From: DTU072 sp050309775
GTDB taxonomy: Bacteria > Bacillota > Clostridia > Christensenellales > DTU072
Assembly: GCA_050309775.1 (NCBI GenBank)
Contig: JBNRMV010000013.1
Location: 62,001-126,000, forward strand
Direction of reading: 5' to 3'
DNA length: 64,000 bases
Shown here in pieces: positions 8,375-17,166 of the stretch. Below the pieces are notes generated by a model. It worked only from the letters and a program-made list of their open reading frames with translations. It was not told the DNA's origin and searched no databases. How positions within the stretch are numbered: position 1 is the stretch's first letter; the number at the start of each line of letters is the position of its first letter. The translations under genes and the position numbers were made by a program.

Positions 8375-8685
8375 TTTTGTCCTTTTGGCAATTTTGTCTT
8401 AATGCTAAGTCCCTTGGGCAGCAATATATACATTTTGCTTTTAATCTGTTCAATTTTTGCGTTCAGCGCATATACCGCTCCGCTCAAAAAATCCAGCATA
8501 CGCTGTGCCAGCGCCGATTCGGTGTTTTCAAAATCGACAACAAGCCCCTCTCCTTTCTTCAAGCTGTCCAACAATTGTTGCAGCTCGTCAAAATTCTTCG
8601 GGCATATGACATTGACATCACGCTTGGGCATTCTGCGCCTTGTGATTTTTTGCTCGCCTTGCAAATATTCGAGAAATCCTCCCAT
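8371..8685 (-). CDS. sepF: Cell division protein SepF
   Basis: FtsZ-membrane linker of Gram-positive divisomes. Residues 1-~20 are a short N-terminal helix with basic residues; the SepF core follows (NVICPKNFDELQQLLDSLKK, GLVVDFENTESALAQRMLDF, LSGAVYAL). Length 104 is compact compared with ~150 in Bacillus because the linker between membrane-binding helix and core is short. It lies 5 bp after yggS (ylmE), the usual Firmicute order, and overlaps lspA. Confidence 0.93.
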   Translation of the reverse strand: MGGFLEYLQGEQKITRRRMPKRDVNVICPKNFDELQQLLDSLKKGEGLVVDFENTESALAQRMLDFLSGAVYALNAKIEQIKSKMYILLPKGLSIKTKLPKGQK

Positions 8686-8690
8686 ACCTT

Positions 8691-9344
8691 TTACTTCCTT
8701 TCGCCGAAAATTGCTCTGCCCAGCCTGACTAAGTTGGCTCCGCTTTCGGCGGCTCTCAAATAATCGTTACTCATGCCCATTGACAGCAACCCTATCGACG
8801 GATATGCGGCTTTCAACTTGGCATATTCCGCATATGCTGCGTCAAAGCACCTTTGCAACTCTGTTGCGCTGATATCAAGCGGCGTAACCGCCATAAGCCC
8901 AAGCAGCCGCACATTCTGATATTCCATTACTTTTTCGGCAAAGGCTGACACCTCTTCAATGTACAATCCGCCCTTTTCTTTCTCTCTGCCTGTATTCGTT
9001 TCAATAAGTATGTCCTGTATCTTGCTCTTTTTTGCGGCTTCTTTGTTTATGGTTTGGAGCAAAGACAGTCTGTCAACGCTGTGAATAAGGCGTGTTTTGT
9101 CTATGATATATTTTACTTTGTTGGTTTGCAGCTGTCCGATAAAATCCCATTGAATGCTGTCGTCATATTTTGCAACAAACTCCTGCACTCTGTTTTCACC
9201 CGCCGCCGATATCGGAGTATTGCGGATTATGTCCAAAATTTCGTCAATGGTGCGGGTTTTTGTTGCGGCAACAATCTCAATGTCTCCGCCGACCTGTTCC
9301 AACTGTTTTTTGATTTCAAAAACTCTGTCCGCTATTATGCTCAT
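8691..9344 (-). CDS. yggS: YggS/YlmE family PLP-homeostasis protein
   Basis: PLP-binding protein of the alanine-racemase N-terminal fold without known catalytic activity, involved in vitamin B6 homeostasis. The Schiff-base lysine lies in IVAATKTRTIDEI; further conserved elements are GENRVQEF, DFIGQLQTNKVKYI, HSVDRLSLL, ETNTGREKEKGG and LSMGMSNDYLRAAESGANLVRLGRAIFG. It is the first gene of the sepF-lspA-rluD operon. No Shine-Dalgarno precedes the ATG; a consensus-spaced promoter ends 6 nt before it (separate entry), so the mRNA appears to start at the AUG itself. Confidence 0.95.
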   Translation of the reverse strand: MSIIADRVFEIKKQLEQVGGDIEIVAATKTRTIDEILDIIRNTPISAAGENRVQEFVAKYDDSIQWDFIGQLQTNKVKYIIDKTRLIHSVDRLSLLQTINKEAAKKSKIQDILIETNTGREKEKGGLYIEEVSAFAEKVMEYQNVRLLGLMAVTPLDISATELQRCFDAAYAEYAKLKAAYPSIGLLSMGMSNDYLRAAESGANLVRLGRAIFGERK

Positions 9345-9350
9345 AAAAGA

Positions 9351-9379
9351 ATGATATCATAATCGGCAACTTTTTTCAA
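9351..9379 (-). promoter_or_regulatory. Promoter of the yggS operon, leaderless configuration
   Basis: -35 TTGAAA (9374-9379), 17-bp spacer, -10 TATCAT (9351-9356), then TCTTTT and the yggS ATG. Initiation 7 nt after the -10 would put +1 on the A of the start codon. It lies just downstream of the ssb-gene terminator, as expected for a new transcription unit. Confidence 0.65.
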
Positions 9380-9405
9380 CAACCTGCATACACTTGCGCT
9401 GAAAG

Positions 9406-9445
9406 AAAAAAGCTGATTTGGCATGCAGCGTAAATCAGCTTTTTT
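9406..9445 (-). terminator. Bidirectional-type terminator after the SSB-like gene
   Basis: A 14-bp perfect stem (9406-9419 and 9432-9445) with a 12-nt loop, with A6 on one side and T6 on the other. On the minus strand it lies 22 nt after the stop of the SSB-like gene and separates it from the yggS promoter. Confidence 0.9.
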
Positions 9446-9467
9446 CCTATATAGGCATGGCTCTCTA

Positions 9468-10130
9468 TTAAAAATCGTCGTTGTTGTCTTCAAAACAAGA
9501 GCAGTCGCATTCGTTGCTGTCGTCGGTGCTTATTCTGTTTATGCTGACCTCGTACGCTACCTTGGTTTCCGGCTCGCCGAATTCATTGAGCTTTTGGTAA
9601 GTTCTGGACTGAATTCTACCGTTTATTATCAGCTTTTCGCCTACCGGCATATCCTTTACGAACCTTGCGTTTCTGCCCCACGCTATGCACGGTAAATAAT
9701 CCGATTTGTTGTAGGCGCGGTTCACCGCCATGAGTATGTCGCAAATCTCTCTCTTGAACGGCGTTGTTCTGTATACCGGCAGCTTGCAGATATACCCTGT
9801 TATGTCTATGCTGTTCGGGTTTCGGTCGGGTTCATAATCGAGGACATCCCGTACAAACACTGTCAGAAGCAGTCTGGAGCGCCCGTCAATCACCTTGTTG
9901 TAGCTGCGCAGCTGTCCTGTCAGTGTCACCAGTTCGGCGCCCATTCTTTCGTCGGCAAGCAACCGCTCTGATATGGTGATAGGCACGACATCGACTTGCT
10001 CGCTGAGTCTGGGAACGGTAATAAACGCCTCATAAAATCCCTCTCCGAACATCTGATGTGAAAATTCCGGTTCCCCTTCGATACGCCCGGAAAGCGTGAC
10101 TACATTGTTCGTCATCAATTCATAACTCAT
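9468..10130 (-). CDS. Tandem-OB-fold single-stranded-DNA-binding-like protein
   Basis: A 220-residue protein with two OB-fold-like halves. The first (residues ~8-100: NNVVTLSGRIEGEPEFSHQ, GEGFYEAFITVPRLSEQVDVVPITIS) and the second (~104-205: NSIDITGYICKLPVYRTTP, CDILMAVNRAYNKSDYLPCIAWGRNARF, GEKLIINGRIQSRTYQK) both resemble PriB/SSB strands. The second half carries the SSB pattern DYLPCIAWGRNA. The acidic Asp-rich end (DCSCFEDNNDDF) is reminiscent of an SSB tail. This type of divergent SSB occurs in Clostridia in addition to the main Ssb. An SD (AAGGAG) lies 11 nt upstream. Whether it acts in replication or regulation cannot be said. Confidence 0.75.
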   Translation of the reverse strand: MSYELMTNNVVTLSGRIEGEPEFSHQMFGEGFYEAFITVPRLSEQVDVVPITISERLLADERMGAELVTLTGQLRSYNKVIDGRSRLLLTVFVRDVLDYEPDRNPNSIDITGYICKLPVYRTTPFKREICDILMAVNRAYNKSDYLPCIAWGRNARFVKDMPVGEKLIINGRIQSRTYQKLNEFGEPETKVAYEVSINRISTDDSNECDCSCFEDNNDDF

Positions 10131-10155
10131 AATTCTATGTACTCCTTATTCTTGA

Positions 10156-10914
10156 CTATTGTTTAGCAAACTGTCTGCCATTATGGTCTATGTAGTAATT
10201 CTGCTGCAAAACAAGTTCATCCATTCGCACGGAGGCAATCCCCTTGTTTTTTAGTCCCATCAATATTAGCGGCAATGCGTCCAATATGTGGTCGCTGTTG
10301 TTATGACACAATATTATTGACCCTGCCTTTGCCCTCGAAAGCACTCTTTCCGCCATTTGCGCTCCGCTAAGACCTTTCCAGTCAAGGCTGTCAACATCCC
10401 ATTGTATACAGAGCATATTCAGTTCTTCAATGCTGGCTAGTACTTTGTTGTTATATTCCCCAAAAGGCGCCCTGAAAAAGATTGTATCTTTGCCGGTGGC
10501 GTCCCTTATTTTTTTGTTGGTTACCTGTATTTCTCTTTTTATGTCTTCTGCCGACAGCTTGGACATATGCAGGTGATTTGTGCTGTGGTTGCCTATCAAA
10601 AAGCCCCTCTCGTCAATCTCCTTGACCATCTCCGGATATTTGTCTATCCAAAAACCAACAAGGAAGAATGTAGCTTTCATTTCGTAACGGTCAAGCAAAT
10701 CCATGATTTGCCGCGTCTTGTCGGCGCCCCACGCCGCATCGAACGACAACGCAACTTTTTGTGTTTTGCATTCGACGCTATATATTGGAAGTTTCTTTGA
10801 GGCGGAAAAAGCGTTTGTGACTTTTGGATTCAGAAATATTGAAGCTGTTACACTTAGTACTGCTATCAGCAAAATGACGATAATCAATCTGCTTTTCTTC
10901 ATCACAACAAACAT
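10156..10914 (-). CDS. PdaB-like polysaccharide deacetylase (sporulation-associated)
   Basis: Extracytoplasmic NodB-fold carbohydrate esterase with an N-terminal signal anchor (residues ~8-27). The core shows KVALSFDAAWGADKTRQIMD, GFLIGNHSTNHLHMS (metal ligands HSxxH), FFRAPFGEYN and SIILCHNNSDHI. The first motif, FDAAWG in place of TFDDG, is the variant seen in PdaB of spore formers, where the protein maintains spores late in development. A substrate in spore cortex or cell-wall glycan is inferred from the family. The ATG at 10914 has AAGGGG 8 nt upstream. Confidence 0.88.
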   Translation of the reverse strand: MFVVMKKSRLIIVILLIAVLSVTASIFLNPKVTNAFSASKKLPIYSVECKTQKVALSFDAAWGADKTRQIMDLLDRYEMKATFFLVGFWIDKYPEMVKEIDERGFLIGNHSTNHLHMSKLSAEDIKREIQVTNKKIRDATGKDTIFFRAPFGEYNNKVLASIEELNMLCIQWDVDSLDWKGLSGAQMAERVLSRAKAGSIILCHNNSDHILDALPLILMGLKNKGIASVRMDELVLQQNYYIDHNGRQFAKQ

Positions 10915-11056
10915 TTTCTTACCCCTTACATACTATCACAAGACCAAAGACGAATATAAACATATTTTGTCAAATAATGTCTACTTGAGGATTTCCTCAA
11001 ATTAGTAATAGATTATGCGAAGAAAACTTGTGTTATTACTTGTATATATATTCGCG

Positions 11057-11569
11057 TTATTTTGTTTTCACTTTGTGTCGGCTCAAAAGGAATTCCAGCT
11101 TGCCTGTGTTGGCTTCGTCAAAGGAAAGTCTGGGCGATATGGCTCTTGTGGTGTCATAGCCTGCTTCGTCCATAAAGAAGAATACCTTGCCGTTCTCTAT
11201 TCTATACTCATACAGATGCAGCCAGTTTATGTACCGAAAAGGCGTGACTATGCCGCTGTCAAGCACGGCAAACTGGCAAGTCATCATCTTTATGGTAAGG
11301 GCGGCAAACATCCCCAAAATTACTATCAGCGAGCCAAAAATAAAATATAGGCCCGAAGTAAACATTAGCACCGCTGCCACAGCCATAAGTATGGCAAAAA
11401 TCGACACCAATATGATATGCCATATTTTTGTATAATATAGCGGTATCAATATGATAGCAGCCTTGTATTGCTGCTTCAGGTGGCGAATCTTTCGCATGGC
11501 TCTCGAACACAGCAAAATTGCTGCAACGGCGGTGAGAATCATCATCAAATCAATAATCAATGTAGACAT
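11057..11569 (-). CDS. Unrecognised membrane protein, 170 aa
   Basis: I do not recognise the family. An N-terminal membrane helix (MSTLIIDLMMILTAVAAILL), a short basic loop (RAMRKIRHLKQQ), then two closely spaced helices around residues 55-95 (IILVSIFAILMAVAAVLMF, FIFGSLIVILGMFAAL) precede a soluble C-terminal part of ~75 residues with WLHLYEYRIENGKVFFFMDE, a beta-rich pattern resembling PH-like bacterial DUF domains (weak). The frame can be extended to 11587 only by a TTG that lies inside a promoter -10 box, so I chose the ATG at 11569. It has no Shine-Dalgarno and is a leaderless candidate. Confidence 0.7.
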   Translation of the reverse strand: MSTLIIDLMMILTAVAAILLCSRAMRKIRHLKQQYKAAIILIPLYYTKIWHIILVSIFAILMAVAAVLMFTSGLYFIFGSLIVILGMFAALTIKMMTCQFAVLDSGIVTPFRYINWLHLYEYRIENGKVFFFMDEAGYDTTRAISPRLSFDEANTGKLEFLLSRHKVKTK

Positions 11570-11575
11570 AACAAT

Positions 11576-11604
11576 ATTATAAATCAAATCAACATTTTTT
11601 TCAA
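11576..11604 (-). promoter_or_regulatory. Promoter of the 170-aa membrane protein, leaderless configuration
   Basis: -35 TTGAAA (11599-11604), 17-bp spacer, perfect -10 TATAAT (11576-11581), then ATTGTT and the ATG at 11569. +1 would coincide with the start codon. Confidence 0.7.
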
Positions 11605-11671
11605 TGCTTATTCAATTCTTCCTCAATAATAATTAGTTTTAATTATACCAAATAATATCGCAAGGTCAATG

Positions 11672-13441
11672 CTATTTTTTGCCAAACTTCTTTCTGCTGG
11701 GTTTCTTTGCGGCGGCTATCGCTTTGCGTATGACGGGTTGGTTTTCTTTTTTGCGGTATTGCAGCATCGCCCGTTGCGCGCTTTTTTCTTCTTGGCTGCG
11801 CGGCACATACACCTCTTCATCTGTTTCCGGGTCTAGCCCCGTATAGTACATGCAAGTCGACCTTGTCGACGGCGTGGGATAAAAATCCTGCACTTGCTCC
11901 GGCATATACCCCTGACTTTTCAGATATTCGGTCAAATTCATTGCGTCTTCAATTGTGCTGCCGGGATGTGAAGAAATCAAATACGGCACAAGGTACTGTT
12001 CCTTGCCCTGACGGTTGTTCTCTTCCTTAAAGCGCTGCGCAAAAGCCTTATATGCGGCAAACGGCGGTTTGTTCATCAGCCGCAAGACATTTTCTTCAGA
12101 GTGTTCGGGCGCAACTTTCAGTTGTCCGCTTATGTGGTGCGCCACAAGCTCGCGAAAAAACTCCTTGTTTTGGTCATACATGACATAATCAAATCGAATG
12201 CCGCTGCGCACAAAGACCTTTTTTATTTTTGGCAGTTCTCTTACTGTCCTTAGTATATCCAAATATTCGCTATGGTCAACCGCAAGGTTTTCACAAGGTG
12301 AATTGCCGATGCAATGCTTGTCCGGGCAAACGCCGTCTTTTCTTTTTTTGCACGGTGGATTGCGAAAATTTGCCGTCGGACCGCCTATGTCATGAATATA
12401 TCCTTTGAAATCGGCTTTATTTGTCAAGCGTATTGCTTCGTCTACAATGCTTTCTTTGCTCCTTTTGGAAATCATTCTGCCCTGATGAAAGGACAGCGCG
12501 CAAAAGGAACAGCCGCCAAAACAGCCTCTGTGTGAAGTAATGCTGAATTTTACTTCCAGAATAGCCGGTACACCGTCTCTGTATGAGGGGTGCGGCCCAC
12601 CGACAAACGGCAAGGCGTACACCCTATCCATCTCGTCTTGCGTCAGCGGAACAGACGGAGGATTTATCACCACATAATCCTTGCCGTGCTTTTGGACAAG
12701 CGGCTTGGCTTTCATGTTGTTTGCCGAATAAGCCTGTTGTTTGTATGCTTTCAAGAACTTCTTTTTGTCGGCAACAACCTCCTCAAATGTAGGACAATAA
12801 TCCACGCCGCCAGATTGAAACTTTTCTTTCATGTTTTTTGACAATCCGTCAAAAGATGTCAGATATCCCGTTCCGTTGACATCCTTGACATTGTCCAATC
12901 GGCGGCTCTTTTTTGCTATGTCCAACAAGTCCCAAAGTGGTCTTTCACCCATGCCATAAACCAACAAATCGGCTGCTGTGTCAACAAGGATTGACGGCAT
13001 TATGCTGTCCGACCAATAGTCATAATGCGCCATTCGGCGCAAACTGCCTTCCATGCCTCCGATAATAACTGTTGTGCCGGGAAAAATCCTTTTCAGTGCG
13101 CGGCAATATACGGTCAGCGCCCTGTCGGGTCTTGCTCCTGCCTTGCCCCCTTCGCTGTAAACATCGGTGCTTCTTTTGCGCTTGGCTGCTGTATAATTGT
13201 TCACCATGCTGTCAACAACTCCGCCCGAAACAAGAAAAGCAATGTTCGGTCTGCCGAATTTTGAAAAATCCTTATCCGTCCTGGGCTGTGACATTATGGC
13301 GACGGAAAAGCCTTCCGCCGCGACAATGCGCGAAATAATGGCGCTGCCAAAAGACGGATGGTCTACATACGCTTCAGGCGTGACCAACACAAAGTCAACC
13401 GGCAGACTTGTTTCATGAGGCTCCAGCGGTAAAAACTTCAT
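11672..13441 (-). CDS. ygiQ: YgiQ family radical SAM protein
   Basis: B12-binding-like N-terminal region (YVDHPSFGSAIISRIVAAEG, FGRPNIAFLVSGGVVDSMVNN, VIIGGMEGSLRRMAHYDYWS) followed by a radical SAM core with the cluster motif CFGGCSFCALSFHQG (CxxxCxxC) and the YgiQ C-terminal region (QVQDFYPTPSTRSTCMYYTG). Length 589 is short of the ~740 of E. coli YgiQ but normal for Clostridia. The basic tail KKPSRKKFGKK is low complexity. The reaction is unknown. It begins on the last base of the purL stop (TGATG), so it is translationally linked to the purine operon; no functional link is implied by the family. Confidence 0.93.
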   Translation of the reverse strand: MKFLPLEPHETSLPVDFVLVTPEAYVDHPSFGSAIISRIVAAEGFSVAIMSQPRTDKDFSKFGRPNIAFLVSGGVVDSMVNNYTAAKRKRSTDVYSEGGKAGARPDRALTVYCRALKRIFPGTTVIIGGMEGSLRRMAHYDYWSDSIMPSILVDTAADLLVYGMGERPLWDLLDIAKKSRRLDNVKDVNGTGYLTSFDGLSKNMKEKFQSGGVDYCPTFEEVVADKKKFLKAYKQQAYSANNMKAKPLVQKHGKDYVVINPPSVPLTQDEMDRVYALPFVGGPHPSYRDGVPAILEVKFSITSHRGCFGGCSFCALSFHQGRMISKRSKESIVDEAIRLTNKADFKGYIHDIGGPTANFRNPPCKKRKDGVCPDKHCIGNSPCENLAVDHSEYLDILRTVRELPKIKKVFVRSGIRFDYVMYDQNKEFFRELVAHHISGQLKVAPEHSEENVLRLMNKPPFAAYKAFAQRFKEENNRQGKEQYLVPYLISSHPGSTIEDAMNLTEYLKSQGYMPEQVQDFYPTPSTRSTCMYYTGLDPETDEEVYVPRSQEEKSAQRAMLQYRKKENQPVIRKAIAAAKKPSRKKFGKK

Positions 13442-16400
13442 CAGCCGAAGTACCCTATGCCGCTTTCAAAAATACGCATATCAAATTCTCCGCCGACATT
13501 CTTGTACAGGTTTTTGCCGATTCTTTCGGCATGTCCCATTTTGCCAAGTATTCTGCCGTCGGGAGAAGTAATACCCTCTATTGCCAGCATAGACCCGTTC
13601 GGGTTCCAAGGAGAGGTCATCGTTACATTGTCGGACAAATCTACATATTGCGTGGCAATCTGTCCATTGTCGACCAATCTGGCTAATTCTGTATCGTTTG
13701 CAACAAATCTGCCCTCACCATGGCTTATCGGCACATTGAATACATCGCCTACATATACGCTGTTGAACCAAGGGCTAAGGTTTGAGGACACTCTTATTCT
13801 GGAAATAGTGCTGACATGGCGGTTTATGTTGTTGTAAGTCAGCGTGGGAGATTGCGCCGTCTGTACCTCTATTCTGCCGTACGGCAACAGTCCGAGTTTT
13901 ATTAGCGCCTGAAAGCCGTTGCAGATGCCCAAAATAAGCCCGTCACGCTGGTTCAGCAGTTCATGCACCGCTTCCGCAAGCGCGGCATTGCGGAAAGTAG
14001 TGGCTATGAATTTGCCGCTGCCCTCCGGCTCGTCACCGCCGGAAAAACCGCCGGGGAAAGCTATTATTTGCGCCTTTGAAATGGCGCTCTTAAAAGCTTC
14101 AATGGTTTCTTTTATGTCGTTTGTTGACTGGTTGCGCACTACTACGATATTGGGGTCGCCGCCGGCAAGCCTGAATCTCTTTGCCGTATCGTATTCGCAA
14201 TTTGTGCCGGGGAACGCTGGAATAAAAATATTTGGTTTGGCAAACTTGTGTTTACTCTTATATGTCTCTTTTACCGAATAGTTAAAGGCCTTTGCTTCTC
14301 CATCTGCGGCGGCTTTTGTGGGGAAAACACTTTCCAGTCTGCTTGTATAGGCTTTGAGTATTTCTTCAGAACAAATGTTCATTTCCATGCCTTTTATGCA
14401 GCCGCTGTCGTCCACTATGCCCAGATACTCGCTTTCAAGCATCTCCATTTCGGAAATATCCTTGACGGCAACAATAAAGTCACCGTAAGCCGGCATAAAA
14501 TAATCAGGTGTCATTTTTGCAAATGAAATGCCGGCGCCCTCTCCCAAAAGCGATTTTATCACGGCGGACATGGTATCGTTTTCGACAACGGTAGCAGCCT
14601 CAATGTTGCCCATTTCTATGTTTACATTCAATATGCTGTATATCTTTTTCAGATATTTGAAGTCGGGAACAAAATCGGCATCTCTTTTAAGCTTTATTAA
14701 AAACAGCTTTTGACCTTTGCGAAATACATTGGTGATAAGCGTATTGGCATCGGCTATACCCATGCCGAAAGAAATCAGCGTCGGCGGAACATCCAACTCA
14801 TTAAATGAGCCGCTCATGGAATCTTTGCCGCCTATTGCGGCTATGCCAAGGTTTATTTGCGCATAAAGCGCCCCCAACAAAGCGCCTGTGACCTCTCCCC
14901 ATCTTTCCGGGTCGTCACGCAGTTTTTTGAAATATTCCTGCATAGTCAACCTTATAGTTTGGGGCGCCACACCTGCGGCTATCAACTTGTTTATGGACAT
15001 CACCACAGAATATATAGCGCCTTTGAACGGAGAAATCTCCAAAAGGTCAATCGGGCAAGCAAAACTTGATACCGTAGCCGTCATGGTATCACCTTCAACC
15101 GGAGGTTTTGACGCCATGACAAGACTGGGCGTAAGTTGATATTTGCCGCCAAGCGGTACAAATATCGAACCTGCGCCAATCGTGCTGTCAAACATTTCGA
15201 TTAAGCCTTTTTGCGAACAGACTTTCAGAGATGAAAGCGTCCTTTTTATTGCCTGTTGCGTGTCCTTGCGCGCAATGCGCATTATTTCTTTGTTTTCTTC
15301 AGACAGTACGCTATCGGAATAGTCAACAATAGTAGCCCTTGCCTCTTGTTTTACGCCATTGGTATCAAGGAATTCCCTTTTCAAATCAACAATAGCTTTG
15401 CCGTTCAAGAACATTCTCATTCTGCCGCTTGAAGTAATCTCGGCTATGTCTACGGCATTTATGTTTTCTTCACGACAGTAATTTATAAACTTCTCAACAT
15501 TATTCTTATTTATGACTACTGCCATACGCTCCTGTGATTCGCTTATGGCAAGCTCCGTACCGTCAAGTCCTGCATACTTTTTCGGCACTTTGTCTAGGTA
15601 TATGTCCAGACTGTCCGCCAGCTCGCCGACAGCCACGCTGACGCCGCCTGCGCCGAAGTCGTTGCACTTTATTATCAGCCTTGCCGCCTCGGGGTTGCGG
15701 AACAGTCTTTGAATTTTCCGTTCGGTAAGCGGGTTGCCTTTTTGTACCTCTGCTCCGCATTCGGATATGGAATCTATTGTATGCGCCTTGCTGCTGCCTG
15801 TGGCTCCGCCGCAGCCGTCCCTGCCCGTTTCGCCGCCTATCAACAGCACAATGTCGCCGCTCTTTGGCTTGTTTCTTATGACATTTGCTTTCGGCGCGCC
15901 GCCAATGACATATCCTGTCTCCAGCCTTTTTGCCTTATATCTTGGGTGGTATATTTCATGTACAATGCCCGTTGCCAAGCCAATTTGGTTGCCATAGCTA
16001 CTAAAACCTGCGGCAGCGGTCTTTGTTATGACACGCTGCGGAAGTTTGCCCGCCAGCGTATCTTTTAGGTTTTCATTTGGGTCTGCGGCTCCCGTCACTC
16101 TCATGGCTTGATAAACATATGTTCTGCCTGAAAGCGGGTCGCGAATGGCGCCGCCCAAACATGTTGCGGCTCCGCCGAACGGCTCAATCTCTGTGGGGTG
16201 ATTGTGCGTTTCGTTCTTGAACATAATCAGCCATTTCTCCATGGCGCCGTTGTTGTCCACATCGACCTCGACGCTGCATGCATTTATTTCGTCGCTGACA
16301 TCAAGGTTGTCCAGTTCGCCTGTTTTTCTAAGTTTTTTTGCTGCAATCGTAGCAATGTCCATAAGACATTTATATTTATTGGGCTTGTCACAATTTATTT

Positions 16401-17166
16401 CATTGTACATCTCGTCATAGAGTTCTGCGGCTTTCTCAATATGAGGATTGTCCGAATCTATGTTGATTTCCGTAAGTTCGGTAAGGAAAGTCGTATGGCG
16501 GCAATGGTCCGACCAGTAAGTATCGATGACCTTTAGTTCGGTAATCGTTGGGTTGCGCTTTTCTTTCTGAAAATAATTCCTTACAAAAATCAAATCCTTA
16601 TGCGTCATGGCAAAGCAGCCTTGACGGTAATAATCAATGACCTCGTTATCGGTAAAGTTTATGAAATTCTCCACGACTTCAACTTCTTCCGGCATGCAGA
16701 TTTGTTGGGCAAGCGTGTCGGGTTTTTGCATGACGCCTTCTCGGCTTTCGACGGGATTTATCAAATAATCTTTTATGCGTTTGAGTTGCGCCGCTGTTAT
16801 GCCGGCTATGCTGTATACCTTGGCGCAGCGAATAAGCGGTCTGGGTTGTTGGGTCAGTAGCTCAACGCATTGCATAGCCGAATCAGCTCTTTGGTCGTAC
16901 TGTCCCGGCAAATACTCGACAACTATGTTGACATAGCCCTCTCTCTCGGGCAGCTCTTCCAGATATACCTCGTCAACCGGGCGCTCGCTGAAAATGGTGT
17001 TGATAGCTGTTTCAAAAAACTCTTCATCCAGTCCTTCAACATCATATCGCACATATTCAATGATATCCTTGGCTTCGATGCCTAGCGCCTCGCGCAATTC
17101 GCCTAGTAGTTTTTTCGCCGAAACATCATAGCCGCGCTTTTTTGTTGTAAAAATCCGTTTAATCAT
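13441..17166 (-). CDS. purL: Phosphoribosylformylglycinamidine synthase, single-chain (PurS/L/Q fused type)
   Basis: Fourth step of purine synthesis: FGAR + Gln + ATP to FGAM. It is 1241 residues and contains all functions in one chain. The N-terminal linker/PurS-like region (~1-200) is followed by the PurL ATPase halves (HCRHTTFLTELTEI, FKNETHNHPTEIEPFGGAAT, GAGGVSVAVGELADS, AIGGKDSMSGSF). A C-terminal class I glutaminase from ~990 has nucleophile LGICNGFQAL and His/Glu in PISHGEGRF. It overlaps purD by 8 nt and ygiQ by 1 nt. SD GGAG lies 6 nt before the ATG. Confidence 0.97.
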   Translation of the reverse strand: MIKRIFTTKKRGYDVSAKKLLGELREALGIEAKDIIEYVRYDVEGLDEEFFETAINTIFSERPVDEVYLEELPEREGYVNIVVEYLPGQYDQRADSAMQCVELLTQQPRPLIRCAKVYSIAGITAAQLKRIKDYLINPVESREGVMQKPDTLAQQICMPEEVEVVENFINFTDNEVIDYYRQGCFAMTHKDLIFVRNYFQKEKRNPTITELKVIDTYWSDHCRHTTFLTELTEINIDSDNPHIEKAAELYDEMYNEINCDKPNKYKCLMDIATIAAKKLRKTGELDNLDVSDEINACSVEVDVDNNGAMEKWLIMFKNETHNHPTEIEPFGGAATCLGGAIRDPLSGRTYVYQAMRVTGAADPNENLKDTLAGKLPQRVITKTAAAGFSSYGNQIGLATGIVHEIYHPRYKAKRLETGYVIGGAPKANVIRNKPKSGDIVLLIGGETGRDGCGGATGSSKAHTIDSISECGAEVQKGNPLTERKIQRLFRNPEAARLIIKCNDFGAGGVSVAVGELADSLDIYLDKVPKKYAGLDGTELAISESQERMAVVINKNNVEKFINYCREENINAVDIAEITSSGRMRMFLNGKAIVDLKREFLDTNGVKQEARATIVDYSDSVLSEENKEIMRIARKDTQQAIKRTLSSLKVCSQKGLIEMFDSTIGAGSIFVPLGGKYQLTPSLVMASKPPVEGDTMTATVSSFACPIDLLEISPFKGAIYSVVMSINKLIAAGVAPQTIRLTMQEYFKKLRDDPERWGEVTGALLGALYAQINLGIAAIGGKDSMSGSFNELDVPPTLISFGMGIADANTLITNVFRKGQKLFLIKLKRDADFVPDFKYLKKIYSILNVNIEMGNIEAATVVENDTMSAVIKSLLGEGAGISFAKMTPDYFMPAYGDFIVAVKDISEMEMLESEYLGIVDDSGCIKGMEMNICSEEILKAYTSRLESVFPTKAAADGEAKAFNYSVKETYKSKHKFAKPNIFIPAFPGTNCEYDTAKRFRLAGGDPNIVVVRNQSTNDIKETIEAFKSAISKAQIIAFPGGFSGGDEPEGSGKFIATTFRNAALAEAVHELLNQRDGLILGICNGFQALIKLGLLPYGRIEVQTAQSPTLTYNNINRHVSTISRIRVSSNLSPWFNSVYVGDVFNVPISHGEGRFVANDTELARLVDNGQIATQYVDLSDNVTMTSPWNPNGSMLAIEGITSPDGRILGKMGHAERIGKNLYKNVGGEFDMRIFESGIGYFG

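Noticed and set aside
10970..11000. Short palindrome TTGAGGA-AA-TCCTCAA upstream of the PdaB-like gene
   Set aside because: 7-bp stem with a 2-nt loop and no T run; no partner site or regulator suggests a function.
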